Notes: generated from the letters alone by a model not told the origin. Counted from the stretch's first letter, positions 36,650 through 47,651 are shown. The stretch: 64,000 nt of DNA from Russula earlei (GCA_025769875.1 JAGFNK010000082.1:62001-126000); one strand, 5' to 3'. Made by a program: numbers and translations.

Positions 36650-38710
36650 TTGGGTCTGGACCTGAGCCCGACGTTGCTCGAAAGCATACACGTGAAAAAA
36701 TAAATCGTACTATTTTTAAGTTATCCCCAGGGACTCGCCAGCATTGTACTTTTAAATTCGCTTTCACCATGTATCCGGCTCTTTGCACGTCTTTTCGCAT
36801 TCGCATTCGACTCCTGTCTTAATCTCCTTTTCAATCAGAGCTCACATTCACGACATTCACGTTCTTTTCCCGCATCACCGAACACGCATTACAATTCCCG
36901 TAGTTATGACTTCATTTTTGTCGCATGACAGTTCACCCGTTCTCTGCATTTTTCATTTTGGCGCTTGCTCCCGTTTGCCTGTCACCTTCCATAAACCATA
37001 AAGAATAAGAGAAACTGTGTACCTTTTTTTGCAGCCATTCGCCAACGGAGGCCCGCAATACAACGAGCAAACAGAAGACGCTGGCATGGATTTAGTTGCA
37101 GCCGGAAGTTTCCCTTCATGTTATTTCTCTGGAAGAGTACATTGAGAAATGAGGAGACCGAGGAGCCAAGCCGCCTTTTGAGAGAGGGTTGAGCCAACGA
37201 TGAAAATAATATTATCGCACAACGCAGTGGAGCCGTTTATGCTTCTTAGGAACATATGGAGCGTATATGAAATTTGTCGACTGTCGGAGATCATCAATTA
37301 AACCCCAAAACGCTTGTCCGCAGTGGAGTTTCGGGACCGTTTACGTATGTGGCTTTCCGCGGTTTGGCCCTTCACTCGCTTTTGGGCATTCTTCAAAGCA
37401 TATTCGGTTATCGATACATCGATACAGTACAGCACGGAACCGGGACTCCGGGGCGTTCTGGCCCGATTGCCCCACTACGTTTTCATTTGGACTCGGTCCA
37501 CCGATCGCCCACGTCTGGGCCCACCGCCGATCGTTTCTCTTTCTTCAGGGGGATTCCGGTGACATGTGAATTTAGCGGCTGTTGGCTCAACCATCGTGTC
37601 TGTCCTGTCCTTGGAGACACCAACAAGGATTAGAAAGGCGTCGAAATTTAAATATCTTATAGCTCATCTCAATCAGGGAGATGTGAACATGTCAACACTT
37701 TTCTTTTGCGCCAGCCACCTAAGGATCATCATTTATTATCAGATCGCCTCTCTTGAGATGAGATAAGTTGTAGCCGGCACAAGCTGTCCGGGCGGTCCAC
37801 GGTCCGTCATCACAACATCTCACCCAATCGGTCACTCGTTCATCTACATCTACCAAACACGCCAACTGTTATATTTACCCCAGCGTCCCCATTTTGCTCT
37901 TGCACATCCCCCCCCCTAATTATTAGTCCTTGATTGTTCTGTTGTGCACAAAAGATGTATGAATGATGTGCTGATATCCGGAAACGTGTGTTCAACTGGA
38001 ATTGCATGATTTGCCATCAAAGTTTAAAAGTTGTTGTGTTTACATCATGTCAGAAAATTGGGAAGGGGCAATATAATCATATTATGTATGTACTTCCCCA
38101 GCTTGATTATCATGATGACAATCAAGGCTTGTGTTCCCATAACTGTAATTATATTTTCCATATAAGGTTTTTATAAATTTATTATGACCTGTTATGACCA
38201 TGTTATGTAAGTTACATCTGAGTTACAATGATTAAATCATGATCATAACCAACTAAATGGACAGGTGCTGAAATAATAACTGAGTATATAATTCAATTAT
38301 ATAGCTGATCAAGTATAATGGACTTCCCAGGTGTGTCATGAATTAAAGAAATGTTGCTCTGCATGTGTTTGCACCCATGATGAACATTGACCTCAGGATG
38401 TATCAAGGGACTGTAGATGTAAGAGCACTATTTCAAATGTCCATGTTCTTTATTTCTGCAGCTATTTATATTGAATTGTGTCTGTATTCCATGCAGTGTC
38501 TCCAACTTCTAATGTTGTTTGCTCAGGCTGGGCAGGCCATCAACCATTAAACACTGTGTTTTGCCAATTGGGGTGCATTATTGGCGGGTAATGGCATGGT
38601 GCATTGAATGTGACAGACGCACTCATACAAGATGATGTTTGGATGATCAGACATTCACCTCATGGCAACAAATTCTTTTTTGATTGAAACTCTCCAAAAT
38701 GTGTTGTCAC
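36650..38710. other. Gene-poor, AT-rich transition region
   Basis: No open frame here resembles a known family on either strand. From about 37,900 onward CpG dinucleotides become very scarce and TpG/CpA abundant, which looks like old methylated or mutated repeat DNA. This marks the boundary from the gene-rich arm to the accessory segment. Confidence 0.45.
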
Positions 38711-39099
38711 AATGGGCAGGCAGGGATAAGTCAAGTCTGCTTATAGTCAACTCAGTGGACAATAAAAGTAAAATGTTCCAAGTGCTGAGTAGGCTCTGTT
38801 GTGGCCACAAATTATATTACATAAGTAAAGACTTTAGTAGAGCATGAAAAATGTGACAAAAAAGTTTAAATATGGACAGTCTACTCATTCTGGCACAACA
38901 TTTACCCTAGCCTGGCTAAATCTGGAATGAGTAGACTGCTCATATTTAACCTTTTTGGTCACATTTTTTGTGCTCTACTAAAGTCATTACTTACATAATA
39001 TAATTTGTGGCTGCAACAGAGCCTACTCAGCACTTGGAATATCTTTTATTGTCCACTGAGTTGACTATAAGCAGACTTGAGTTATCCCTGCCTGCCCAT
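38711..39099. repeat. Hairpin (foldback) element with ~180 bp inverted arms
   Basis: The left arm begins atgggcaggcagggataa at 38,711 and runs to ctactcattc at 38,890. The right arm begins gaatgagtagact at 38,925 and ends ttatccctgcctgcccat at 39,099. The arms are reverse complements with a few mismatches and leave a loop of about 34 bp. It has no coding capacity. The structure fits a MITE or foldback transposable element. Target duplications are not evident. Confidence 0.85.
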
Positions 39100-40403
39100 C
39101 ATGTGTACTTTTTGATCATCAGAGGTTCAAAATTTTAGGGCCAGTTAGCAGATTAGCATTTTTGGGTGGAGGTTGGGGGGAGGTGGGAGGAGGGGGGGAA
39201 ATCTAAACTTAAACCTACTCCTAATCCTAATCCCAGGCCACCATGGCACTCACTTGCTCACACTTCGCCAAATGAGACATGGCTGTTGAACATTTGGAAG
39301 GGAAGAGGTTCATCGCCTCTGATGTGTGTTTTGTTGTGGTAGAGAGTCCATGAGGAGCACCTTGCATTGGACAATCATGCTGTGAGATCCATTGTTTAGT
39401 GGGGGTACTATGATTGATCGGTTGGGGCATGATAGTACATGCGCACAGTGCAGATTGGAGAGATGTGCTACTCTACTAAAGAGTATAGGGACAGAAGATG
39501 AAGAATGGCACTGTGCTGCATGGCTTGCCAACAGAAGTTGTCATGAACACAGGACCTGGTAACTCAACAACCTGGGAATGGATACATGCGCACCACTCAG
39601 GATGGGCTTGGGGCCTCATCAGGATGATGGTTTAAGGTGTCCCCATTGACAGAAATTGAGGACCTCAAACCTGATGACACCATACCTGAAAGCGTGTTGG
39701 TGGGCACACGAGACCAGTTACTGAGTGTGAGACATGATCATCAGTGGTTTCCCCTTTGAGTCATATTGCAGCCATTGATGCATGGCATGTGTCCTGGAGC
39801 ACTCTGCTTCAGCTCCAAGCCCCCCCATTCCCAAATTTGCATCCTTCCATATCACCTGGTGGACATGAGGTTTGAGAAGATTGGGTGGAACATGACAACA
39901 TTGACATTAGCTGCTGTTGTGACCAGCACAACTTGAGCTTGTGTAACTCTAGTGGTTGGGGAGCCACTGACACCTCCACTACAGTGTCTGAATTTGCAGG
40001 ACTGGCAACTATGCTCACATTCTCTTCCATTACAATGCCTGAGTTATGGGGATCATTGGCACCAAAATAACAGATTGGATATCCACCTGACCTGGGTTCT
40101 GGTAGTATCACCTTGTGCACTTATGCAGGCAGAAGTGTCATGAACCATTTCCTGGAGAGGGCCCTTGAAGGACCCTTCCTTATGAGAGGAAACCCAGCCT
40201 CTATGGTGTCACCCTGTTCACATGGACAAAAGGGGTGAGTAGAGGTGTCCACAATATTGTGCGCACATTGTCACACGAGCTATTCTCGGCACAATCTACA
40301 TACAGCAAGCCCCACTTAATGGCAACCCTTTTAGCAATAAAGGACAGTATTACAGCCTCCCTAAGGACCCTTTAGGAGGACTCCAGGTGCTCTACAATAG
40401 GCA
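39100..40403. other. Decayed repeat DNA, no gene recognised
   Basis: This sequence is low in CpG and contains a G-rich tract near 39,166-39,200. Open frames are short and interrupted. It flanks the retrotransposon insertion site. Confidence 0.4.
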
Positions 40404-40408
40404 CTAAC
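40404..40408. repeat. Target-site duplication, left copy (CTAAC)
   Basis: The five bases ctaac directly before the 5' LTR are repeated directly after the 3' LTR at 48,245-48,249. This fixes both ends of the retrotransposon. Confidence 0.93.
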
Positions 40409-41028
40409 TGTTATATTTTACCCCCTTGTCGGTTGGCTCACAATCCCTCCCCATTATTATTCCTCTTGCTATCTCCGTTCCTGTGGTTACCATTTCATCC
40501 CTTGATAGTGATCCCTTATTGTGTTTCACTTATTGTGTTTCACTTATTGTGTTTCACTTATTGTGTTTCATCTATTGTCAAGCTACTTTTGCTGTTGGTC
40601 TACCTTTACTTATTGTTCTGCTTATGGTACTGTACAGCCTCGCTACATACAGTATTTAAGCGCCTGTAGAAGCTGGGGAATGCCCCAAGCTTAGCTTTGT
40701 CCCATTCCCTGTCACATCCCTTTGCCCTGTACTGTCTCTCAATCACAACTTGTGTTGTGCTGGCTTTCATCTTGCTTGACCTGAACACACCTCAAGGAAC
40801 CCTTGTGTTCCTCTTCCTCCTCTGCCTCTCTCTCATCATCCTCCTCTTCTGCGAAACCAGAAGATCAACTCTGTCTGCAGACTGAGTCATTGTTTGACTC
40901 AGCCTTGAGACGCTAAACCTTTGATCCGGTCTCTTTGAGCCGGCCCCACTGAACCCTTGAACCAAGTCACAGGGACTTGGCCCCACTGAACTCTGAGCTA
41001 ACGCTCTTACGGCCATGACGCCGTAACA
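40409..41028 (+). repeat. 5' LTR (620 bp)
   Basis: It starts tgttatattttac and ends gccgtaaca. U3 carries four tandem copies of a 14-bp unit (ttattgtgtttcac) near 40,516-40,570. A TATA-like tatttaa lies at 40,653-40,659. The probable transcript start is 34 bp downstream at 40,687. Compared with the 3' LTR it differs by eight transitions and by the tandem-unit count. Confidence 0.93.
40653..40659 (+). promoter_or_regulatory. TATA-like box of the retrotransposon LTR
   Basis: The sequence tatttaa lies 34 bp before the 11-mer aagcttagctt, which is complementary to the primer-binding site. Its spacing suggests that transcription starts at that 11-mer. Confidence 0.6.
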
Positions 41029-42576
41029 CAAGCTAAGCTTCTATACTCCATTCTGGAGATCAACCTTGAACTACCATCGAATCGTTGGGTCCGTGTCCAA
41101 CCTAGACCATCCCCAGACCTTCCCGAACACGTAGTAGGAGCTGCCACTTGGGACAGCTTTCATACTTTCCTTTGTTACATCGCCACTGAAAACAACGAAG
41201 AACTACCAGTCGAATTTATCAACAACCGTTGGTTTGAACTACGACTTAGAAGAGGACAACTCTACACTCACCTAGACCTAGAACTCCTCAGAAACAGCCT
41301 TGGACTAGGTTACTGGAGGGAAAATGACCCTCTCTACGAACCACCATCAGAATCAGAAGCCTCTTCCACAGAAGGCAACCCCCCTGAACCAGAGAACACC
41401 GTTGAAACTCAGACACCCTTTGAATCCCCTGCACTAGAACCAGAGGACCCCCTTGAAAACCAAGAACCCATCGAAACCCTAGAAATCAACCCACAGAACC
41501 CCCCAGAACCTGATATGGCAGCCCAACCCCAAGTCGCTGTACAGCCCCCCCAGATGGCCGCTCAGGCCCCTCAGATGGCCACTCAGGCCCCTCAGATGGT
41601 CGCCCAGGCCCCTCCAGTCATCATTCCACCCCCTCAAGCAGCTGCTCCAGCACCACAAGGCACTAATGGGTCCCTCAGCGGAAAAGAACCCACTGCCTTC
41701 ACAGGGGAAAGGAACAAAACCAAAAGATTCATCATGGAATTCAACCTATTCTGGGGCCTCAATGATGATAAGGCAGTGATGATCTCCCCTTTTAAACGAA
41801 CGATGCTGGCTCTCTCATATATCCAAGGGGAAAAGGTTGAAGAATGGATCAATTCACAAGCAACCGCACTCAGAGAAAAAGTTAACAGGGCCCAGAACCC
41901 CATCAACAGAATGAACGAAGCATTATGGAATGACTTCATTACAGACTTTACGTTCAAATTCACTAACACTGCGGAGAAAGAGGACGCCCAAGCAGCCCTC
42001 GCCAAACATACAATGAAGGAATCCCTTGATGATTACATTTCCACCTTCGAACAACTCCTGAATAAAACAGGGTGGCCAGAAACAGACGTTATCGCTATTG
42101 AAAGCTTCAAAAATGGTCTAAAAATTGGACTCTACCGTGCAATCCTAAACAGAGATGTCTGGCCCACCACTCTTCAGGAATGGAAGGAAGAAGCCAGGAG
42201 ACAACATCGACATTTCATCACCATCAGAGAAAAGCTCAAAGGGAAAACTACACACTCCCCCTCAGAATACAAAACCTATCACCCTGATCGAATGCAAGTG
42301 GATGCCGCCAAGTCCAACTTCAAAAAACTCACTGAAGAAGAAAGGAAACAATTGGCAAAAGAAGGACGTTGCTTCCGTTGCCGAGAGAAAGGCCACCTTA
42401 GTCAGGAGTGCCCCAAAAATACTACCCCCACAACCTCCAAGGCACGTACTACCGAACCAACCCCAGAACCACCAAAAGAAGAAGAAGCCTCCACTATGGT
42501 GGCCCGCATGAAAACTTTACCAGCGGAGGATAGGGCCAAGCTTTGGGACCTCATCCTCAAAGAGGATTTTCTCTAG
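41002..42576 (+). CDS. Gag of the retrotransposon (first ATG at 41,515; open without ATG from 41,002)
   Basis: This is the capsid/nucleocapsid protein. From the ATG at 41,515 it has a Gln/Pro/Ala repeat segment, a capsid-like helical core (RTMLALSYIQGEKVEEWINS, then a region resembling retrotransposon Gag), and one CCHC knuckle CFRCREKGHLSQEC at 42,370-42,411. The same frame is open for a further 171 codons upstream, to a stop at 40,999-41,001. That stretch has protein-like composition (several Trp, amphipathic segments, then an acidic Pro/Glu tract) but no ATG. Translation may therefore begin at a near-cognate codon or the start may be lost. The frame ends at TAG 42,574-42,576 and overlaps pol by 34 bp in the -1 frame. 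Confidence 0.85.
   Translation, partial: RSYGHDAVTQAKLLYSILEINLELPSNRWVRVQPRPSPDLPEHVVGAATWDSFHTFLCYIATENNEELPVEFINNRWFELRLRRGQLYTHLDLELLRNSLGLGYWRENDPLYEPPSESEASSTEGNPPEPENTVETQTPFESPALEPEDPLENQEPIETLEINPQNPPEPDMAAQPQVAVQPPQMAAQAPQMATQAPQMVAQAPPVIIPPPQAAAPAPQGTNGSLSGKEPTAFTGERNKTKRFIMEFNLFWGLNDDKAVMISPFKRTMLALSYIQGEKVEEWINSQATALREKVNRAQNPINRMNEALWNDFITDFTFKFTNTAEKEDAQAALAKHTMKESLDDYISTFEQLLNKTGWPETDVIAIESFKNGLKIGLYRAILNRDVWPTTLQEWKEEARRQHRHFITIREKLKGKTTHSPSEYKTYHPDRMQVDAAKSNFKKLTEEERKQLAKEGRCFRCREKGHLSQECPKNTTPTTSKARTTEPTPEPPKEEEASTMVARMKTLPAEDRAKLWDLILKEDFL
41030..41040 (+). promoter_or_regulatory. Self-priming primer-binding site
   Basis: The 11-mer aagctaagctt begins two bases after the 5' LTR. 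It is the exact reverse complement of aagcttagctt at 40,687-40,697, the inferred 5' end of the mRNA. Tf1-type elements prime reverse transcription with the first 11 nt of their own transcript in just this arrangement. No match to a tRNA 3' end was recognised. Confidence 0.75.
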
Positions 42577-45500
42577 GCCAAGGTACAACAGTCGGTACTA
42601 AGGCCCAAATAGATACCATTGTCCAACATAAGGAAAACTCAATGAAAGTGCCTCTTATGATCACGACAAATGGAAAGACTGGTCAAGCGCTCCTAGACAG
42701 CGGAGCAACAGAGAACTTCATCAGCCAAGGAATCGTGGGAAAGCTACAAATCCCACTCCGAACCCTCAGAACCCCCAGACCAATCATTAATGTGGACGGC
42801 ACCAACAACCAAGGAGGAGCACTAACCCATTATGCCCACATGACCGTACGTCACAGACCCACCACCCGGCTTCTCACCTTCTATGTTACCAACCTGGGAG
42901 AAGATAGAATGATCCTCGGATACCCCTTTCTAAAAGCAATCAACCCCCTCATCAATTGGAGCACTGGTCATCTGAGAAACCACCTAGGGGTTCTTCTCAC
43001 TCCCGTATCCATAGCAAACCCACCAAAAATCCGACTTGCACGAATAAGAACGACCACCATTCCCCCAGAATACTTACGACACCAGAAGGTTTTCTCAGAA
43101 GAAGCAGCCAAACGACTCCCACCCAGTCGAGGAGAACTCGACTTCAGAATTACCCTAAAACCCGACGCCCCCAAATTCCTTGATTGCCGAACTTACCCAC
43201 TCCCCCAGAATGAGAAACAAGAATTGTCAAGACAAATACAAGAAGACCTAGCCAAGGGTTTCATCAAAGATGGCGTCTCAGACTTTGTATCCCCTGTCTT
43301 CTTTGTCCAAAAAAAGGATGGCACCGCTCCACGAATGGTAGTTGATTACCGAAAACTCAATAACGCCACAGTCCCCTGATTACCATGCCTTACCTAACAT
43401 GGAAGAACAACTACACCGACTAAGGGGCAAAACCACCTTCAGCAAATTCGACGTCCGAGCTGGCTACAATAACATTCTGATCCACCCTGAAGACCGACAC
43501 AAAGGCGCCTTTAAAACTCAATTTGGTACCTTCATCCCCATGGTAATGGGCTTCGGCTTTACCAATGCCCCAGCTGCCTTCCAACGAGCAATGAACCATA
43601 CCCTCCGACCTTGGCTTTTAAAATACCCAGAGAATACCTGCAACTATCTAGACGATGTAGCAATAGCCACAGGGGCGGGAGAAGAGCTCCTTCACCAACA
43701 AATCACACACGAATTCCTTGACCTGCTTGAAAGAGACTCCTATTTCCTAAAGGCGTCAAAATGCTGCCTTTGAACAACACGAAATTGATTTCCTGGGTTT
43801 TCGGATCAATCAAGGAACCCTCAAAATTGACCCAGTCAAAATGGACGGCCTCAAAAACTGGCCAAGACCCCCCAACAATCTGAAACAGGTACAACAAATC
43901 ATGGGCGCCCTCAATTATCAACGACCATTTATCCGAGACTTCGCGAAAATAGCTCGCCCCATTTTTTCTACAATCAAGAAAGGAACCCCCTTTCTCTGGA
44001 CCCCAGAAGCAACCACAGCCCTAGAAACCTTGATAGCAGCAGTCTGCGATGACCCTGAACTCTACACTGCCAACCCTGACCTCCCATACTGAATTAGAAA
44101 CCGATGCCTCACAGTTTGCCACCGGAGCTATCCTCTTCCAAAAGGACCAAAGAGGGAAAAGGAAAATGATCGGAAATATGTCACATGCGTTCAATGAAGC
44201 AGAAAGGAACTACCCAGTCTGGGATAGGGAGTTCCTAGCTCTGATCCTTGCACTCCAACACTGGCTGATACCTATTAGTCGGAACTAAACACCCCATTAA
44301 GATTTTCACAGACCACTGCTAACCTGGCTCACTACCGGCTCCCCCACAAAATAAACCGAAGGATTGCCGGATACATCTCAACACTCGTGGATTACCACTT
44401 CGAAATCCACCACAAACCCGGAATCTCCAATCAGTGCGGACACTCTCTCACGACGACCTGACCACAATGATGGGTCAGGAGATAACCAAAACATCACAGC
44501 ACTCCCTGACAAACTTTTTATTCGCACACTTCATACTGAGGACCTCTATACTCAAGTACTAAACGAACAAAGAAAACGGAAGACAGACCTCCTCATGTGG
44601 AAGATCAAGCACGGTCTTCAAGAAGAAGAAGACGCACTATTCAAAGATGGAAAGTTGGTAGTACCGTATCAAGAGCCCCTTTTACGGAAAATCTTGCATA
44701 CCTATCATGACAGCGTCCTTGGGGGGCACACAGGAAATGCCCGAACCTTGTATTCAATCCAAGAATCTTTCTGGTGGCCAAAAATGGCCTACTTCATATG
44801 GGACTACATTCGAGGGTGTGCCACCTGTCAAACCAACAAGTCCTCCACACACCCAATTCGCCCCCCAATTCACCCCATTTCCCCAGAATTTCAAAAACCC
44901 TTCCAAACTATTGCCATTGATTGGATTGTTGACCTCCCACTGTCAGAAGGGAACAATGCCATTATGACCATCACCGACCATGACTCCACCAAGGCAGCCA
45001 TATTCATACCCTGCCGTAAAGACATGGGAACTCTGCAAATGGCCAAGCTATTTTTACGTTACGCCTTCCCATGGACTGGAATTCCCTCTAAGATTATCTC
45101 CGACCGTGATTCCCGCTTTACCTCCAACTTGTTTCAAGAAGTTTCCCGAGTCCTCGGGATCAACCAAAATTTAAGCACTGCCTACCACCCCCAAACTGAC
45201 GGACAATCAGAAAGAACCAATCAGACCTTAGAAATGTACCTACGCATCTACACAGGAGAGAAGCAGGAAGAATGGGCGCACTGGCTCCCCATAGCTCAAT
45301 ACCATTTTAACGCCCACAAATCTACTACCACCAAAAGAACCCCTTACGAACTCCTCATCGGGTTTAATCCTCAAGGACTTGGCACCCAACTCAAGTCCAA
45401 GTTCCCCGGGATCCAAGAACGACTCCAAGCACTAAAAGACATGAGGGAATCAGCACAGGAAGCAATGAAAAGAGCACAGAATAACTGGATCAAGGAAACC

Positions 45501-45957
45501 AAGTTCAAAGGTTTCGAAGAAGGACAGAAAGTTTGGTTGGAAGGCACTAACTTAAAAACTCCCCATCAGTTTCATAAGTTCCTGCCCCAAACGATTCGGC
45601 CCTTTTACCATTACCAAGCGAATCTCCCACATCGTTTACCAGCTCCAATTACCACCCCAATGGAACATCCACAATGTATTCCATGCCTCCCTCTTATCTC
45701 CAGTCACCGAAACAGCCGAACATGGACCAAACTTCCCTGAGCCACCACCTGACCTTCTCTCGGGAGAATATGAAGTTGAAAAAATTACCGCCCAACGCCT
45801 TCATAGAAACCGACTCCAATACAGGGTCCGGTGGAAAGGGTATTCCGCAGCAGAGGATACCTGGGAACCTCTCTCAAACCTTAAAAACTGCTCAAGACGC
45901 CATCACCATGTTTCATCTCCAACAACCCACCAAACTCCGTACCATGACCACCACTAG
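42543..45957 (+). CDS. Pol polyprotein: protease, RT, RNase H, integrase, chromodomain (interrupted frame)
   Basis: Domains in order: aspartic protease with LLDSGATENFIS (about 42,690); reverse transcriptase with FDVRAGYNNILI and the catalytic YLDD at 43,645-43,656; RNase H with ETDASQFATGAIL (about 44,095); integrase zinc-binding HHCC (GGHTGNARTLY ... CATCQTNK); the DDE core (IDWIVDLPL, ISDRDSRFTS, TAYHPQTDGQSERTN); a GPF module; and a C-terminal chromodomain with VRWKGYSAAEDTWEPL. The frame advances by one base at seven places, each at a CTG or CAG: 43,376, 43,764, 44,089, 44,265, 44,316, 44,432 and 45,592. It ends at TAG 45,955-45,957. As written it cannot make a full polyprotein. If the breaks are consensus artefacts, the element may be intact. 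Confidence 0.9.
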
Positions 45958-47621
45958 CTCTGATCCCGCAGAATCCCATCACTCAGATGAAAATCTGGAC
46001 GACTTAGAGCATCAATTCCAAACACTTACGATACAACAACATACATTACTCCCCCGAATTAACTCACATAACCCCCCTTCTTATTCCGTTAACGACCCCG
46101 CTATCCCCGACCGCGGATATACAATTTTCAACTTAGCCGCCAGAGAACAACTCTTCTCCGGAATTCTCTCTCCTGGCGACTTCCGCGGTTTTCAATTACT
46201 TATGACGGACCCCCAGTTTCTCCGAGTTTCATCTATCCGTACGAAGAGCAGTACTTACAGATTTAGTATGGAACCATATCACACGCTCAGCCTACATAAA
46301 TACCCCCACCCCTTCCGAGTGGTCAGCCTGGCACCACGAACACGCTACCTCTACTTACAACACCCCCATGTCGTCCCCCGCCTCTAACTCGTCCCCCCTA
46401 CCTATCCTTACTCCTTCCCCCACTATCAAACAAGAACCCCTCTCACCTGAAATTATTCAGCATATCATCGACCAACGAACTTTCATCGTCCCAGACGAGA
46501 CCGAAGTCCAAGACCTTGCCGCTACTCTCAACCCACTCGCCATCCGAGAAGGCACACCCTCGCCAACCCCAACCCAAACAGACCCCACTCACCCCAGCCC
46601 CCCTTGGTTTATTTACGAACCTTACACGCATGTTCCACCTTTCTACATCTACGTTAACGGGCGAAAGCGCCTACTACCATACTTACGCGTCGCCTTATAT
46701 AACGACGAACCCATGCTTTTAGGAACTATGGGTCGAGGAGAACCCACTTACGGAGAAAAGCTCGTCGCCCGGCCCGTTACCTCTGCCCCTCATCCCTCTG
46801 TCACTGCCTCTGACCTCCGCCTCCTCATTGAGGACCACCCCTTCCACTTCGATGCTGCTCAAGCACTTGAAAACCTCCATGACCCTGGTGCTCTTGCCGA
46901 CGTCTACCGTCTCCGTGTCAGCTCTTTTAAACTGAAAGTCTTGGAGGGCAAACGCGCCTCTATTCAAGGGGCTCTTAGTGTCCTTCAAGGGCAGCTTGCT
47001 GACCGACTCCATGAAATCCAGTCCCACACTAAAGAAACCGCCGCCATCCGTAGTCGCCTTCGGGCCAACAACACTTCCGTCCGAGTTCGCCATCAGCTCG
47101 ATAACTTGATGACGGATGGAGGGCTCACCCGCGATGTTGGGCCATATTACTCACTAGCAGGGAGTTACGACAAAATTGAGGACTCGAAGGAACCGTCCGT
47201 TTCCCCTTCACCGTCCATTCATCCTCCCCTCTCCCTGACCCCTCCCCTCGAATACCTCCCTCCCCGTGTTGTCGACCAGTCCCAAAACGATGCTCCCATG
47301 GGGTCACCATCCCACTTCCCTCAAATGTTCTCTGATGATGCCAGTACCCCCAACACCCCTCTCACCCCCGCGTGAATGACTAAAGCACAGCGTCATCAAC
47401 TTCAGAAGCGACAACACGTCTGCAAACACTGCAATACCAGGGGGCACTGGAACAAGGACTGCAACAGACCTCACACTAATTGTAGCGGACAGGTGGATTG
47501 CATCCTCAGGAGGACCCATCGGAGCTACAGGGGTTTCTGCCCCAGGGCAATGGGGCCCCAGAGCATGTGGCCAGAAGTCGAGGGCGATGAACTTCGTGAG
47601 TCAGGCCCTGAGACCGATTAG
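45944..47621 (+). CDS. Third ORF downstream of pol, coiled coil plus zinc knuckle
   Basis: This is an additional coding region between the chromodomain and the 3' LTR, not part of standard gypsy gag-pol. It starts at an ATG overlapping the pol stop by 14 bp. It shifts by one base at the CAG at 46,249-46,251 and continues to TGA at 47,373-47,375. In the same frame, an ATG directly after that stop opens a short continuation to 47,621. Visible features are a Ser/Thr-rich start, a central Trp/Tyr-rich part (around PSEWSAWHHEH, frame after 46,260), a heptad-like coiled coil (LKVLEGKRASIQGALSVLQG to RVRHQLDNL), a Pro-rich linker, and beyond the stop a CX2CX4HX4C knuckle (CKHCNTRGHWNKDC, 47,421-47,462) followed by more Cys/His. 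It could be a second nucleic-acid chaperone or a captured host gene. I do not recognise a family. Confidence 0.7.
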
Positions 47622-47638
47622 TTTGGAGAACTAAGCAT

Positions 47639-47646
47639 GAGGGGGG
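47639..47646 (+). promoter_or_regulatory. Polypurine tract
   Basis: The purine run gagggggg lies five bases upstream of the 3' LTR, the expected place for plus-strand priming. Confidence 0.7.
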
Positions 47647-47651
47647 CATGA

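Noticed and set aside
41029..41045. A tRNA-primed binding site after the 5' LTR
   Set aside because: I recognised no tRNA 3'-end complement, whereas the match to the LTR's own transcript start is exact over 11 bases.
43376..45594. Programmed +1 frameshifting in pol
   Set aside because: Seven separate shifts inside conserved domains are not compatible with any known recoding strategy, and the same pattern appears in host genes.
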